A program made the translations under genes and the position numbers. Positions 24,811-31,831 of a stretch of DNA of 64,000 bases are shown piece after piece (the stretch's first letter is position 1; each line of letters opens with the position of its first letter). The notes beneath the pieces are model-generated. The model was not told where the DNA came from. It worked only from the letters and a program-made list of their open reading frames with translations, and made no database searches. Source of the stretch: Candidatus Promineifilum breve (GTDB lineage Bacteria; Chloroflexota; Anaerolineae; Promineifilales; Promineifilaceae); NCBI RefSeq assembly GCF_900066015.1, contig NZ_LN890656.1:62001-126000 (forward strand). Direction: 5' to 3'.

Positions 24811-25056
24811 ATGGGTCGCACACTCGCCACCGCCAACCAGATCATCCAGGAGGAGCAAGCCGCCTTCGCCGACTTCCGGCGCACGTTGCGGCGCGAGGAT
24901 CAGCGCGTCTTCGATGCCCTCTTCGCCGCCGCCCGCAAGCACACCGCGGCCATCAGCCAGGCCAACCACGCCCTGCCCTTCGAGGCCGTGCTGCTGGCGA
25001 TGCTGCTGGAGCAGGGGCGAGAATTAGAGCGTTTGCGAGACCTAATTGAAGAATGA
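24811..25056 (+). CDS. Small helical protein in the RecA-like/PolB operon
   Basis: This 81-residue protein begins at the ATG at 24811, just after a repeat hairpin; an upstream ATG at 24757 would add 18 residues encoded purely by the repeat (GQSPLPTVHYPLP) and is less likely. The sequence is strongly helical and charged, with IIQEEQAAFADFRRTLRRED, FDALFAAARKHTAAISQA and a C-terminal LLEQGRELERLRDLIEE that could form a coiled coil. I do not know the family. Its position between the RecA-like protein and PolB suggests an accessory factor bridging the two. Confidence 0.75.
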   Translation: MGRTLATANQIIQEEQAAFADFRRTLRREDQRVFDALFAAARKHTAAISQANHALPFEAVLLAMLLEQGRELERLRDLIEE

Positions 25057-25160
25057 AACACGGATAGGACACGGATCAAACGGATTTTACGGATTGAGGC
25101 ATTCAATCCGTAAAATCCGTTGTATCCGTGTCCCATCCGTGTTGAATTCTTTCTTATTAC
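25057..25160. repeat. Inverted repeat of CACGGAT / ATCCGTG units
   Basis: Same class as 23974-24078, with arms near 25062-25083 and 25119-25141, filling the gap up to the PolB start. No ribosome-binding site is visible in front of PolB. Confidence 0.8.
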
Positions 25161-25161
25161 C

Positions 25162-27459
25162 ATGACCGAACACGACGGCTGGCTCCTCGATCTCTACCCC
25201 GACGCCGACGGCCTGACCCTCTGGCTGCTGGGCGACGACGGCGCGCGCCGCCGGTTGCACCACGCCTTCCCGGTCACCTTTTACGCCGCCGGGCCGTTTC
25301 CGCGGCTGCGCGCCCTGTGGCTGTGGCTGCGCGACCGGCCGGACGCCCCCCGGCTGCGGCGCGAGCGGCGGCGCGACCTCTTCGCCGGAGAGCTGGACGT
25401 GCTGGCGATGGTGACGCCCGGCCCGGCGGCCCAGGCCCGGCTGCTCGACCGCCTGCTGGGCCGCTTCCCCGACCTGGACTACTACGACGCCGACGTACCC
25501 GCGCCGCTGCGCTATGCCGCCGTGCATGGCGTCTTTCCGCTGGCCCGCTGCCGGGTGCTGGCCGATGCCGCCGGCCGGGTCAGCGCCATCACCCCCCTCG
25601 ATGAGCCGTGGACGCCCGACCCCGACCCGCCGCCGCTGCGCGTGCTGTCGATGGCCCCCGACGTGGATCCGGCGCTGCGGTCGCCCACCTGCCTCATCGT
25701 CGCCAACGGCCGCGGCCGGCTGGAGCTGCCCGTCGATCCGCCCGAGGCGCTCATGGCGGCCGTCCACGCCACACTGCGCCGCCACGACCCCGACCTGCTG
25801 CTGACCCGCTACGGCGATACGTGGCTTTTCCCGCTGCTGCTCGACACGCAACGACGCAGCGGCGCGGCCTACTTCAACCCCAACCGCGACCCCGACCGCC
25901 GGCCGCTGTGTCGCCGGGCGCGCAGCTATTTCACCTATGGCCAGGTCGTCCATCGCGGGCGGCAGGTGCATCTGTTCGGCCGCTGGCACATCGACGCCGC
26001 CAACGCCATGATGTATGGCGAGTACGGCCTGCCCGGCGTGCTGGAGCAGGCCCGCGTCACCGCCCTGCCGGTGCAGGAGATCGCCCGCAAGTCGCCCGGC
26101 GCGGGCATCACCGCCATGCAGATGCTGACGGCGCTGCGGTGGGGCGTGCTGGTGCCCCATCAGAAGCAGCAGACGGAGCGCTTCAAGACGGCCGCCGAAC
26201 TCATTCAGGCCGACCGCGGCGGTCTGGTCTATCAGCCGCTCATCGGCCTGCACGACAACGTGGCCGAGATCGACTTCACGTCGATGTATCCGTCGATTAT
26301 GGTGCGGTTTAATATTTCGCCGGAAACGGTGGGAATTACGAATTACGAATTAGGAATTAGGAATTATGAATTGGGAATGACGAGTGACGGGGAACCCTCT
26401 CCTAGCCTCTCCCGGGGGGAGAGGGACGCGCTCCCCTGCCCCCCTGCTCCCCTGCCCCCCTGCGCCCCCGGCCTAGTGCCCGCCACATTGCGCCCGCTTC
26501 TGGCCCGGCGCATTGCTTTGAAGGAGGAACTGGCGGCGATGGATCCGCGCGATTGCCGTTACCGGGCGCTGAAGGCGCGCGCGGCGGCGCTCAAGTGGCT
26601 GCTGGTGGTCTGCTTCGGCTATCTGGGCTACAAGAACGCCCGCTTCGGCCGCATCGAGGGGCACGAGGCGGTCACCGCCTATGGCCGCGAGATGTTGCTG
26701 CGGGCCAAGGAAGCGGCCGAAGACATGGGCTACACCGTGCTGCATATGTACGTCGATGGCCTATGGATTCGCCACCCGACGGACACGGCCGGCGGTCTGG
26801 CGGCGGTCATGGCCGAGATCACCCGCCGCACCGACCTGCCCATCGCCCTGGAGGGCATCTACCGCTGGGTGGCCTTCCTGCCGTCGCGCATGGATGAGCG
26901 CGTGCCCGTCGCCAACCGCTATTTCGGCGTCTTTCGCGATGGCTCATTCAAGGTGCGCGGCATCGAGGCCCGCCGCCACGACACGCCGCCGTTCATCGCC
27001 GCCGCCCAACTGCGGCTGCTGGAGACGCTGGCCGCGGCCGACGGCCCACCGGCCGACCAATTGCCGGCGGCCGTGGCCCTGCTGCGTGACTGGCTGGCCG
27101 ACCTGCGCGCCGGGCGGGTGGCCCCGGCCGAATTGCTGGTGAGCCACCGGCTGAGCCGCGCGCTGGGCGACTATCGCGGCCGGCCGCCGGGGGCGCGGGC
27201 CGCCGCCCAACTGGTCGCGGCCGGCAAGCCGCAACCGCCCGGCCGTCGTGTGCGCTTCCTCTATACGCTGGGCGAGCCGGGGGTCTACGCCTGGGGGTCG
27301 CCCGCGCCGCTGGAGCCGGCCACCATCGACGCCGGCCGCTATGCCGACCTGCTGCTGCGGGCCGCGGCCAATCTGTTGCAGCCGTTCATCGGCGAGGCCG
27401 CGCTGCGCCGCTGGGTGGCCGGCGAAGCGCAACAATTGCCCCTGTCCTACAAATTGTAG
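25162..27459 (+). CDS. Family B DNA polymerase-like protein with degenerate active sites
   Basis: The 765-residue protein starts at ATG 25162. An N-terminal and exonuclease-like part (about 1-330) retains the fold but not the acidic exonuclease residues: the first site reads VLSMAPDVDP instead of a DxE strand, and the second reads DPDLLLTRYGDTWLFPLLLD, without the usual FD. Polymerase motif A is complete, EIDFTSMYPSIM with D371. Motif B reads KWLLVVCFGYLGYKNARFG. Motif C reads MYVDGLWI (D532), so the second Asp of the usual DTD is absent. An insertion of intergenic repeats lies between motifs A and B. As I recall, PolB2-type polymerases of archaea and some bacteria are degenerate in this way and occur with RecA-like genes. 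A structural or translesion role in repair is likely. Confidence 0.85.
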   Translation: MTEHDGWLLDLYPDADGLTLWLLGDDGARRRLHHAFPVTFYAAGPFPRLRALWLWLRDRPDAPRLRRERRRDLFAGELDVLAMVTPGPAAQARLLDRLLGRFPDLDYYDADVPAPLRYAAVHGVFPLARCRVLADAAGRVSAITPLDEPWTPDPDPPPLRVLSMAPDVDPALRSPTCLIVANGRGRLELPVDPPEALMAAVHATLRRHDPDLLLTRYGDTWLFPLLLDTQRRSGAAYFNPNRDPDRRPLCRRARSYFTYGQVVHRGRQVHLFGRWHIDAANAMMYGEYGLPGVLEQARVTALPVQEIARKSPGAGITAMQMLTALRWGVLVPHQKQQTERFKTAAELIQADRGGLVYQPLIGLHDNVAEIDFTSMYPSIMVRFNISPETVGITNYELGIRNYELGMTSDGEPSPSLSRGERDALPCPPAPLPPCAPGLVPATLRPLLARRIALKEELAAMDPRDCRYRALKARAAALKWLLVVCFGYLGYKNARFGRIEGHEAVTAYGREMLLRAKEAAEDMGYTVLHMYVDGLWIRHPTDTAGGLAAVMAEITRRTDLPIALEGIYRWVAFLPSRMDERVPVANRYFGVFRDGSFKVRGIEARRHDTPPFIAAAQLRLLETLAAADGPPADQLPAAVALLRDWLADLRAGRVAPAELLVSHRLSRALGDYRGRPPGARAAAQLVAAGKPQPPGRRVRFLYTLGEPGVYAWGSPAPLEPATIDAGRYADLLLRAAANLLQPFIGEAALRRWVAGEAQQLPLSYKL
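26331..26469 (+). repeat. In-frame repeat insertion inside PolB
   Basis: About 140 bases made of AATTACG/AATTAGG heptamers, a CCTCTCC...GGAGAGG palindrome and CCCCTG heptamers lie in the polB reading frame 15 residues after motif A. They encode a stretch that includes ITNYELGIRNYELG and PPAPLPPCAPG, unlike polymerase sequence, and keep the frame open. Confidence 0.85.
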
Positions 27460-27477
27460 GCGGGATGGCATCCCGCC
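27459..27477. repeat. GGCGGGAT palindrome after PolB
   Basis: The palindrome GGCGGGATGGCATCCCGCC starts on the last base of the PolB stop codon. It is the same element as those at 5788-5895. The following bases to about 27560 hold ACCCGCC / CCCACTG heptamers and no gene. Confidence 0.8.
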
Positions 27478-27563
27478 CCCGCGCAGCCACCCAGCGGCCG
27501 AATGGCACGCGCCACCCGCTACCCGCCACCTGACCTACCCGCTGCCCACTCCCCACTGTCCTA

Positions 27564-27572
27564 TGGTATAAT
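27564..27572 (+). promoter_or_regulatory. Extended -10 promoter, probably giving a leaderless mRNA
   Basis: TGGTATAAT matches an extended -10 element and ends nine bases before the ATG at 27582. Transcription should start at or within a few bases of the start codon, and no Shine-Dalgarno site is present. Confidence 0.65.
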
Positions 27573-27581
27573 GGTCGCGCT

Positions 27582-27872
27582 ATGAAACTACCGGAAGCGC
27601 CTGAACTCGTTCGCGAAATCGTTGGGGAGCACCCTTACGACTATTACCCGTTGGGGCAGTTCGTCGTCATCGCGCCGGGGGTGTGTGGCGGGCGGCCGAC
27701 GTTTAAGTATACGCGGCTGGAAGTCAGCGCCGTGCTGTCGCTATTGAGCGAGGGGCGGAGCATCGACGAGGTGGCAGCGGCGTACGCAATGAGTAATCTG
27801 CGGCAGGAGGCGATTCGCGAGGCGTTGCGGTTGGCGGATGAGGCGTTGACTCATCCTAGGCTGAACGATTGA
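27582..27872 (+). CDS. DUF433-family antitoxin
   Basis: This 96-residue protein has the DUF433 pattern: FVVIAPGVCGGRPTFKYTRLEVSAVL, then LLSEGRSIDEVAAAYAMS and a C-terminal helix REALRLADEAL. The family is mostly helix-turn-helix-like and pairs with PIN-like toxins of the DUF5615 type. The gene is convergent with the DUF5615 gene and their coding 3' ends overlap by 17 bases. A second DUF433 gene lies on the other side of the toxin, so which protein neutralises it is open. The leaderless promoter upstream is separate from the toxin's transcript. Confidence 0.85.
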   Translation: MKLPEAPELVREIVGEHPYDYYPLGQFVVIAPGVCGGRPTFKYTRLEVSAVLSLLSEGRSIDEVAAAYAMSNLRQEAIREALRLADEALTHPRLND

Positions 27873-28194
27873 CGCGTAGGAGTAAGCCGCCGCAATCTGT
27901 TTGGGCCGATACTGATTCGTGGATTCGCCGGGCCAGCGCCGTAAAATCCGCGTCGAATGTACAGACTACTATTCCCGCATGGGACGAGCCGCGCTCGTGT
28001 AGGCGGATAAAGTGTTTGCGGTTGAGCGTGAGAAGGATGCGACCCTCGGCCGCGGCAAAGGCTAGGACTTCCTCATCGGGCACGGCTGCTCCGGCGCGGC
28101 CGGTTTCCTGAATCGTCAATACATCGTGCCCGAGGCTGCGAAGCGTTTCGACTGACGGCCGAGGAAAATTCTCGTTGGCGTAGAAGGCGGCCAT
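27856..28194 (-). CDS. DUF5615-family PIN-like toxin
   Basis: The 112-residue protein matches the DUF5615 (Mut7-C-like PIN) ribonuclease fold. It shows the opening FYANENFPRPSVETLRSLGHDV with the acidic ENFP site, the central VPDEEVLAFAAAEGRILLTLNRKHF with D/E and N residues of the nuclease pocket, and the closing GIVVCTF strand. Such proteins are toxins that act on RNA. The gene follows a DUF433 gene by only two bases on the minus strand, which is the standard antitoxin-toxin order. The key acidic residues are present, so it is probably active. Confidence 0.85.
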   Translation of the reverse strand: MAAFYANENFPRPSVETLRSLGHDVLTIQETGRAGAAVPDEEVLAFAAAEGRILLTLNRKHFIRLHERGSSHAGIVVCTFDADFTALARRIHESVSAQTDCGGLLLRVNRSA

Positions 28195-28196
28195 GC

Positions 28197-28526
28197 CTAA
28201 GTTAACTCGTTCTCCTCAATCTGTGTGTCTATTTCACCCTTGAAGGCACGGTAGTAAGCCCAGGCGTTGGTCAGGTCCTCGGCCCGCAGCCCCGGATAGG
28301 CGCTCAACAGTTGGGCCTCGCTGGTTCCCAATTGGCGGGCGCGAACGAGCAGCCACACGGGGATGCGCGTACGCACGATGCGCGGCTCGCCGCCCAGCAC
28401 ATCGGGCGTGCTGTCGATGCCGGGAAAGGCGTCGCCCAGATCGCGTACCACCCATTGCAACAGTTGCGCCTTCTCGGCGCGATTCATTTTCGCCAGCAGC
28501 CGTTCGCTTTCCTGTAAGATGTCCAT
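28197..28526 (-). CDS. DUF433-family antitoxin
   Basis: The start is the ATG at 28526 (MDILQESERLLAKM); the frame remains open upstream to 28652 but that extension reads through a repeat hairpin. The 109-residue protein has an N-terminal helix and the DUF433 core GIDSTPDVLGGEPRIVRTRI, PVWLLVRARQLGTSEAQLLS and YPGLRAEDLTNAWAYYRAF. It is the first gene of a two-gene unit, with the DUF5615 toxin starting two bases after its stop codon, and is probably the cognate antitoxin. Confidence 0.87.
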   Translation of the reverse strand: MDILQESERLLAKMNRAEKAQLLQWVVRDLGDAFPGIDSTPDVLGGEPRIVRTRIPVWLLVRARQLGTSEAQLLSAYPGLRAEDLTNAWAYYRAFKGEIDTQIEENELT

Positions 28527-28582
28527 CGCCTTATTCCCGCAACCTTGCGGATTGGGGAGATGATAGCACAAAATGAGGTATA

Positions 28583-28614
28583 GAAACCGAGTTTTTTCCT
28601 GAAAACTCGGTTTC
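28583..28614 (-). terminator. Hairpin GAAACCGAG...CTCGGTTTC
   Basis: The arms GAAACCGAGTTTT and AAAACTCGGTTTC form a strong hairpin after the stop codon of the minus-strand gene at 28642. The same hairpin recurs at 30095 and 34223, the last one with a U tract. Confidence 0.65.
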
Positions 28615-28641
28615 TTCCGATCATCTTGAAAACCCCCACGT

Positions 28642-29307
28642 TTACCGATCAATAATCATCGGTATAAAAACCGGCGACGCCACCGCCCCCACGCTAAAAC
28701 TGTGTTCCGCCCCCTGAGCCTGGTTGCCGCTAGGGTCGGTGTGGCTGATGCGATAGTAGTACGTCCCTTCGGCGGCCAGGCCGGAGAGGACAAGCTCGTG
28801 ATTCCGGGCGTAGAGTGGCTCAGAGACCGTGCCGGTGTATTGCCCCGGCTGTGGGCCATAGGCGATGGTTCCCCGGCTGAACTCGTTGGTCTGCCAGGTG
28901 ATCTTGACACTGGTGGTCCCGGTGGGGATGATGGTTGGCGTGCCTACTTCCTGCGGCGGGGTGGTGTCGCCGATGAGCGCCAATGGAAATTGCAGGGCGT
29001 TGAAGCGGTTGGCGTCGGCCGTGTCCAGCACGAAATGGCGGGGTAGGGCATCGAGGAACGGCTGCAACTCGGCCGGATAGGTGAGCGGCGCGTGGCGCAG
29101 GCTGTCGGCCGTGTCCACCACAAAGTGCGGGCCGAGGGCGTCGAGCAGGCCGTTCAGGGTGAACGACTGCGTCAGGGACTCGTAGCGCGTCTGGTCCGCC
29201 CCTTCAATCAAAAAGCTTGATCCCTGCCCTCGCGCCAACCCGCCGCCCAGCAGGGTAATGCCCAGCGCCGCCAGCATGAGCACGAGAAGGTAACACTTTT
29301 TTTTCAT
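28642..29307 (-). CDS. Secreted protein with fibronectin III-like domain
   Basis: The 221-residue protein begins MKKKCYLLVLMLAALG, a signal peptide ending near ARG. The middle (about 30-110) has two repeats of a GPHFVVDTADSLRH / PRHFVLDTADANRF motif that I do not recognise. Residues about 117-210 form a fibronectin type III or purple-phosphatase-like N domain: TPTIIPTGTTSVKITWQTNE, TIAYGPQPGQYTGT, ELVLSGLAAEGTYYYRI. The gene overlaps the upstream one by four bases (ATGA), so translation is probably coupled. The start contains a run of eight A. Likely an extracytoplasmic binding protein; the function is unknown. Confidence 0.85.
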   Translation of the reverse strand: MKKKCYLLVLMLAALGITLLGGGLARGQGSSFLIEGADQTRYESLTQSFTLNGLLDALGPHFVVDTADSLRHAPLTYPAELQPFLDALPRHFVLDTADANRFNALQFPLALIGDTTPPQEVGTPTIIPTGTTSVKITWQTNEFSRGTIAYGPQPGQYTGTVSEPLYARNHELVLSGLAAEGTYYYRISHTDPSGNQAQGAEHSFSVGAVASPVFIPMIIDR

Positions 29308-30077
29308 GGCATACGATAGATGATAACCAGACCGACATAGTCAAAGTAATACGGATCAATAGTATGTACAACGTCGGGCAGGAACGATGTTAGCGGAATA
29401 GCGCCATAGTAAGGACTGCTGTTCCAGTAGTGATTTCCATCAATATAAACGATGGAGCGACTTGCTGCACTCAGTTCATAGTACGAGTAATTGGACGGCA
29501 TTGTAATTTCAAAAGAGTCTCCGACCTCACCGACCAACAGCATATGGGTCGCATTGGGGTAATTAAAGTTGTAGTAGGTTACGGCCCCAAATGGCGCGCC
29601 GCCGGTCACAGCAACGTTGTTCATCACTGTCTTCAGCTTTGAGTTGTCCAAATTCTCCGCCGTGGTGTCGATCATCTTGCTCGACGGCGCCGCCGACAGG
29701 TAGTAGGCCATGATCCAGCCGTCGCGCCGCACGTAGACGTGGGCGTCGAAGTGCTCTTCGTAATTCGGCACGGAGATGGAACCGAGGATGTAATCGGCCG
29801 TTTCCAGTTCGATGCTATTGAACAGCGGCCGGATCAATTCCAGATTGAGCGTATTGGGCGCTTTATAGTAGGCGGCAATACCGGCTTCGTCCTGTATCTT
29901 CTGGCCCACGGCGTCGCTCTTGAAGGCGTCATCATCGAGCAGGGCGGGCGGCTCCAGGGCCACGGCCGCCGGCGCGCCCGCGCCCAACTGCCGCCCGGCC
30001 GCGAAGCCGACGCCGGTCAGGATCAACAGGCCGAATATGAGCAATAGCCATCGTGGGAGGGTGGTTGGTCGTTTCAT
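29304..30077 (-). CDS. Membrane-anchored extracytoplasmic protein, unknown
   Basis: The ATG at 30077 follows CCAGGTGATC; the frame is open to 30182 but the extension is encoded by a repeat hairpin. The 257-residue protein has a short basic start and a membrane helix (about 9-30), then a region with no family I recognise. It includes DGWIMAYYLSAAPSSKMID, VTYYNFNYPNATHMLLVGEV and a C-terminal VHTIDPYYFDYVGLVIIYR. High Tyr and Asn content suggests an exported beta-rich domain. Its stop overlaps the start of the fibronectin III-like gene, so both proteins likely act together at the cell surface. Confidence 0.8.
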   Translation of the reverse strand: MKRPTTLPRWLLLIFGLLILTGVGFAAGRQLGAGAPAAVALEPPALLDDDAFKSDAVGQKIQDEAGIAAYYKAPNTLNLELIRPLFNSIELETADYILGSISVPNYEEHFDAHVYVRRDGWIMAYYLSAAPSSKMIDTTAENLDNSKLKTVMNNVAVTGGAPFGAVTYYNFNYPNATHMLLVGEVGDSFEITMPSNYSYYELSAASRSIVYIDGNHYWNSSPYYGAIPLTSFLPDVVHTIDPYYFDYVGLVIIYRMP

Positions 30078-30094
30078 GGGATCACCTGGGTCTA

Positions 30095-30140
30095 GAAACC
30101 GAGTTTTTTCGGCGAACTCCGGTTCGCCAAACTCGGTTTC
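30095..30140. repeat. Nested GAAACCGAG hairpin
   Basis: The GAAACCGAG / CTCGGTTTC arms enclose a second hairpin GGCGAAC...GTTCGCC. It lies just upstream of the minus-strand gene at 29304 and is a variant of the hairpin at 28583. Confidence 0.75.
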
Positions 30141-30160
30141 TATGCCTAATCCACCCGCTC

Positions 30161-30201
30161 GGGCGGCCGACGTTGCGGACATCGCATCGCGTCGGCCGCC
30201 C
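30161..30201 (-). terminator. Strong GC-rich hairpin
   Basis: A perfect 12-bp stem, GGGCGGCCGACG (30161-30172) with CGTCGGCCGCCC (30190-30201), around a 17-base loop lies 28 bases beyond the stop of the minus-strand gene at 30230. It is suited to end its transcript, though no U tract follows. Confidence 0.6.
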
Positions 30202-30229
30202 GGCCGGGCATAGGGTTAACGGTCAGGAT

Positions 30230-31609
30230 TTAGTCGGTCGGGTTCCCCAACTCCACCTCGACCAGGGCTTCGTCGCCGAAATCGGCCGCGGGCACGGTAT
30301 CGACCAGGACCACGTTGGCCGGCAGAGAGTCCAACGGGGCCGCGTTGTTGGCCAGATGATAGACCTCAAACTCCCAGAACGAGTAGTTGGTGGCCCAATA
30401 CAGGGCCGTGTCCATCCGAATGGCGACACAGCGCGCCGTGCGCAGACCCAGGTTGTGCACCTTGTAGCCGATGGCGTTGGCCGAGTAGTTGAACCCGGTA
30501 TACGTGCCCAGGCACTCCGGCGCGTCCGACCAGCCGACGAAGTATTCGGTGGCATAGGCCGCTTCCCAGTTGATCTTCACCTGGTTGAACGTCATGGGGC
30601 TGCCCAGATCGACCCACCACCAGTTGGTGCCGTAGTAGCCGGCCCAGCGCGTGCCCAGGTCGCCGTCGTTGCCGTATTCCGGCAGATACCACGGTTCGTC
30701 AGAGTCCCAGGCCGTACTCGGCTTATTCAGCGCCAAATTGGGCGCGGTCAAGTCGACGCGCAGCTTATAGCCGCCGCCCGAATTGCCGCCGAAACTCTTG
30801 GCAATGACGTGGTATAGCCCGGCCTCCGGCAGGGTGAAATCGGCGATGAGTGCGTTGACGCCTTCGCCGCTATCGTCGTCGGAGGCCAGTTGCCAGCCGT
30901 CCGGCCCGTACAGATACAGGTAGCTGTCGAGCGTGCCCCCGTTCCTGTTCATCTGGATCGATGCCCGCTGGCCCTCGATCCCTTCAAAGAAGTAGCCGTC
31001 GGTGTCGCTAGTGGGCAAAATCTTGCCGCTATAGTTCTTGCCCGACGTCATCAGCCGGTTATCATCCTTATCGGCCCCGGCCATATCCATCCGCAGGCTG
31101 TAATTGCCCGACGTCTGCTGGTTATAGCTGACCACGCCGATCCCGTAGCGCCCCGATACGTCCATGGGGAAATTGCTGATGAGCGGGTTCAGATTGCCGC
31201 CGCTATTATCGTCGGAGGTCAGCATTGAGCCGTCGGGCGCGTGCAATATTAGCTGCGGATCCAGTGAGGTGCCCTTGCGGAATACCTGGAGCGTCACCGC
31301 CTGGCCGCTGGTGGCATAGAAATAGTACCAATCATAGTCGTTGATGGGGTTAATCCGGCCCTTCAGCGTTTTGCCGTTGGTGATCGTCCGGCCGTCGTCC
31401 CGGTCCGTGGCCGGGGTCAGGGGCGCGCCCGGAAACGGCGGCTGGACCATGGGGGTGCCGGCCGGAGGGGCGGCTTCCGTGGGCGAAGCATCGGCGGCCG
31501 GCGTGGGCACGGGCGCCGATTGGGCCACGGCTACCCCGGCGCCGAGAGTCAAGAGAATGACCAGAATCAAAGTCACCTGTACCACTGCTTTGCGAGACGA
31601 GAGTGTCAT
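30230..31609 (-). CDS. Secreted protein with two PPC domains and an F5/8 type C domain
   Basis: The 459-residue protein starts at ATG after TAGGAGGAACA, with a signal peptide ending at VAQSA. A Pro/Thr-rich linker is followed by two bacterial pre-peptidase C-terminal-like domains (about 70-170 and 185-285; GRINPINDYDWYYFYATSGQ and GKILPTSDTDGYFFEGIEGQ) with repeated SDDNSGG / SDDDSGEG calcium-site-like turns. A discoidin/F5-8 type C carbohydrate-binding domain follows (about 290-425; APNLALNKPSTAWDSDEP, DGDLGTRWAGYYGTNWWWVD). These domains bind glycans or proteins; no catalytic domain is present. It is probably a secreted adhesin or matrix protein. Confidence 0.9.
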   Translation of the reverse strand: MTLSSRKAVVQVTLILVILLTLGAGVAVAQSAPVPTPAADASPTEAAPPAGTPMVQPPFPGAPLTPATDRDDGRTITNGKTLKGRINPINDYDWYYFYATSGQAVTLQVFRKGTSLDPQLILHAPDGSMLTSDDNSGGNLNPLISNFPMDVSGRYGIGVVSYNQQTSGNYSLRMDMAGADKDDNRLMTSGKNYSGKILPTSDTDGYFFEGIEGQRASIQMNRNGGTLDSYLYLYGPDGWQLASDDDSGEGVNALIADFTLPEAGLYHVIAKSFGGNSGGGYKLRVDLTAPNLALNKPSTAWDSDEPWYLPEYGNDGDLGTRWAGYYGTNWWWVDLGSPMTFNQVKINWEAAYATEYFVGWSDAPECLGTYTGFNYSANAIGYKVHNLGLRTARCVAIRMDTALYWATNYSFWEFEVYHLANNAAPLDSLPANVVLVDTVPAADFGDEALVEVELGNPTD

Positions 31610-31831
31610 TGTTCCTCCTAGAACGATTCCGTCTACAACAGAGTGTCAGGGATAGACCGGCGGATCGGCGCATTGGCCGACGGGCATTCAGTGGGTACAA
31701 TCTGGCGGCAACCGACAAACCTCGCGACTGGAACACCCCGGCTTGCTCGATAGGCGGCTCACCCTATTCGGCCAGTATAGCGCGTGGGTTGTTGCAGCCT
31801 TGCGACATTTTTCAAGCGAACCATCGATGAC

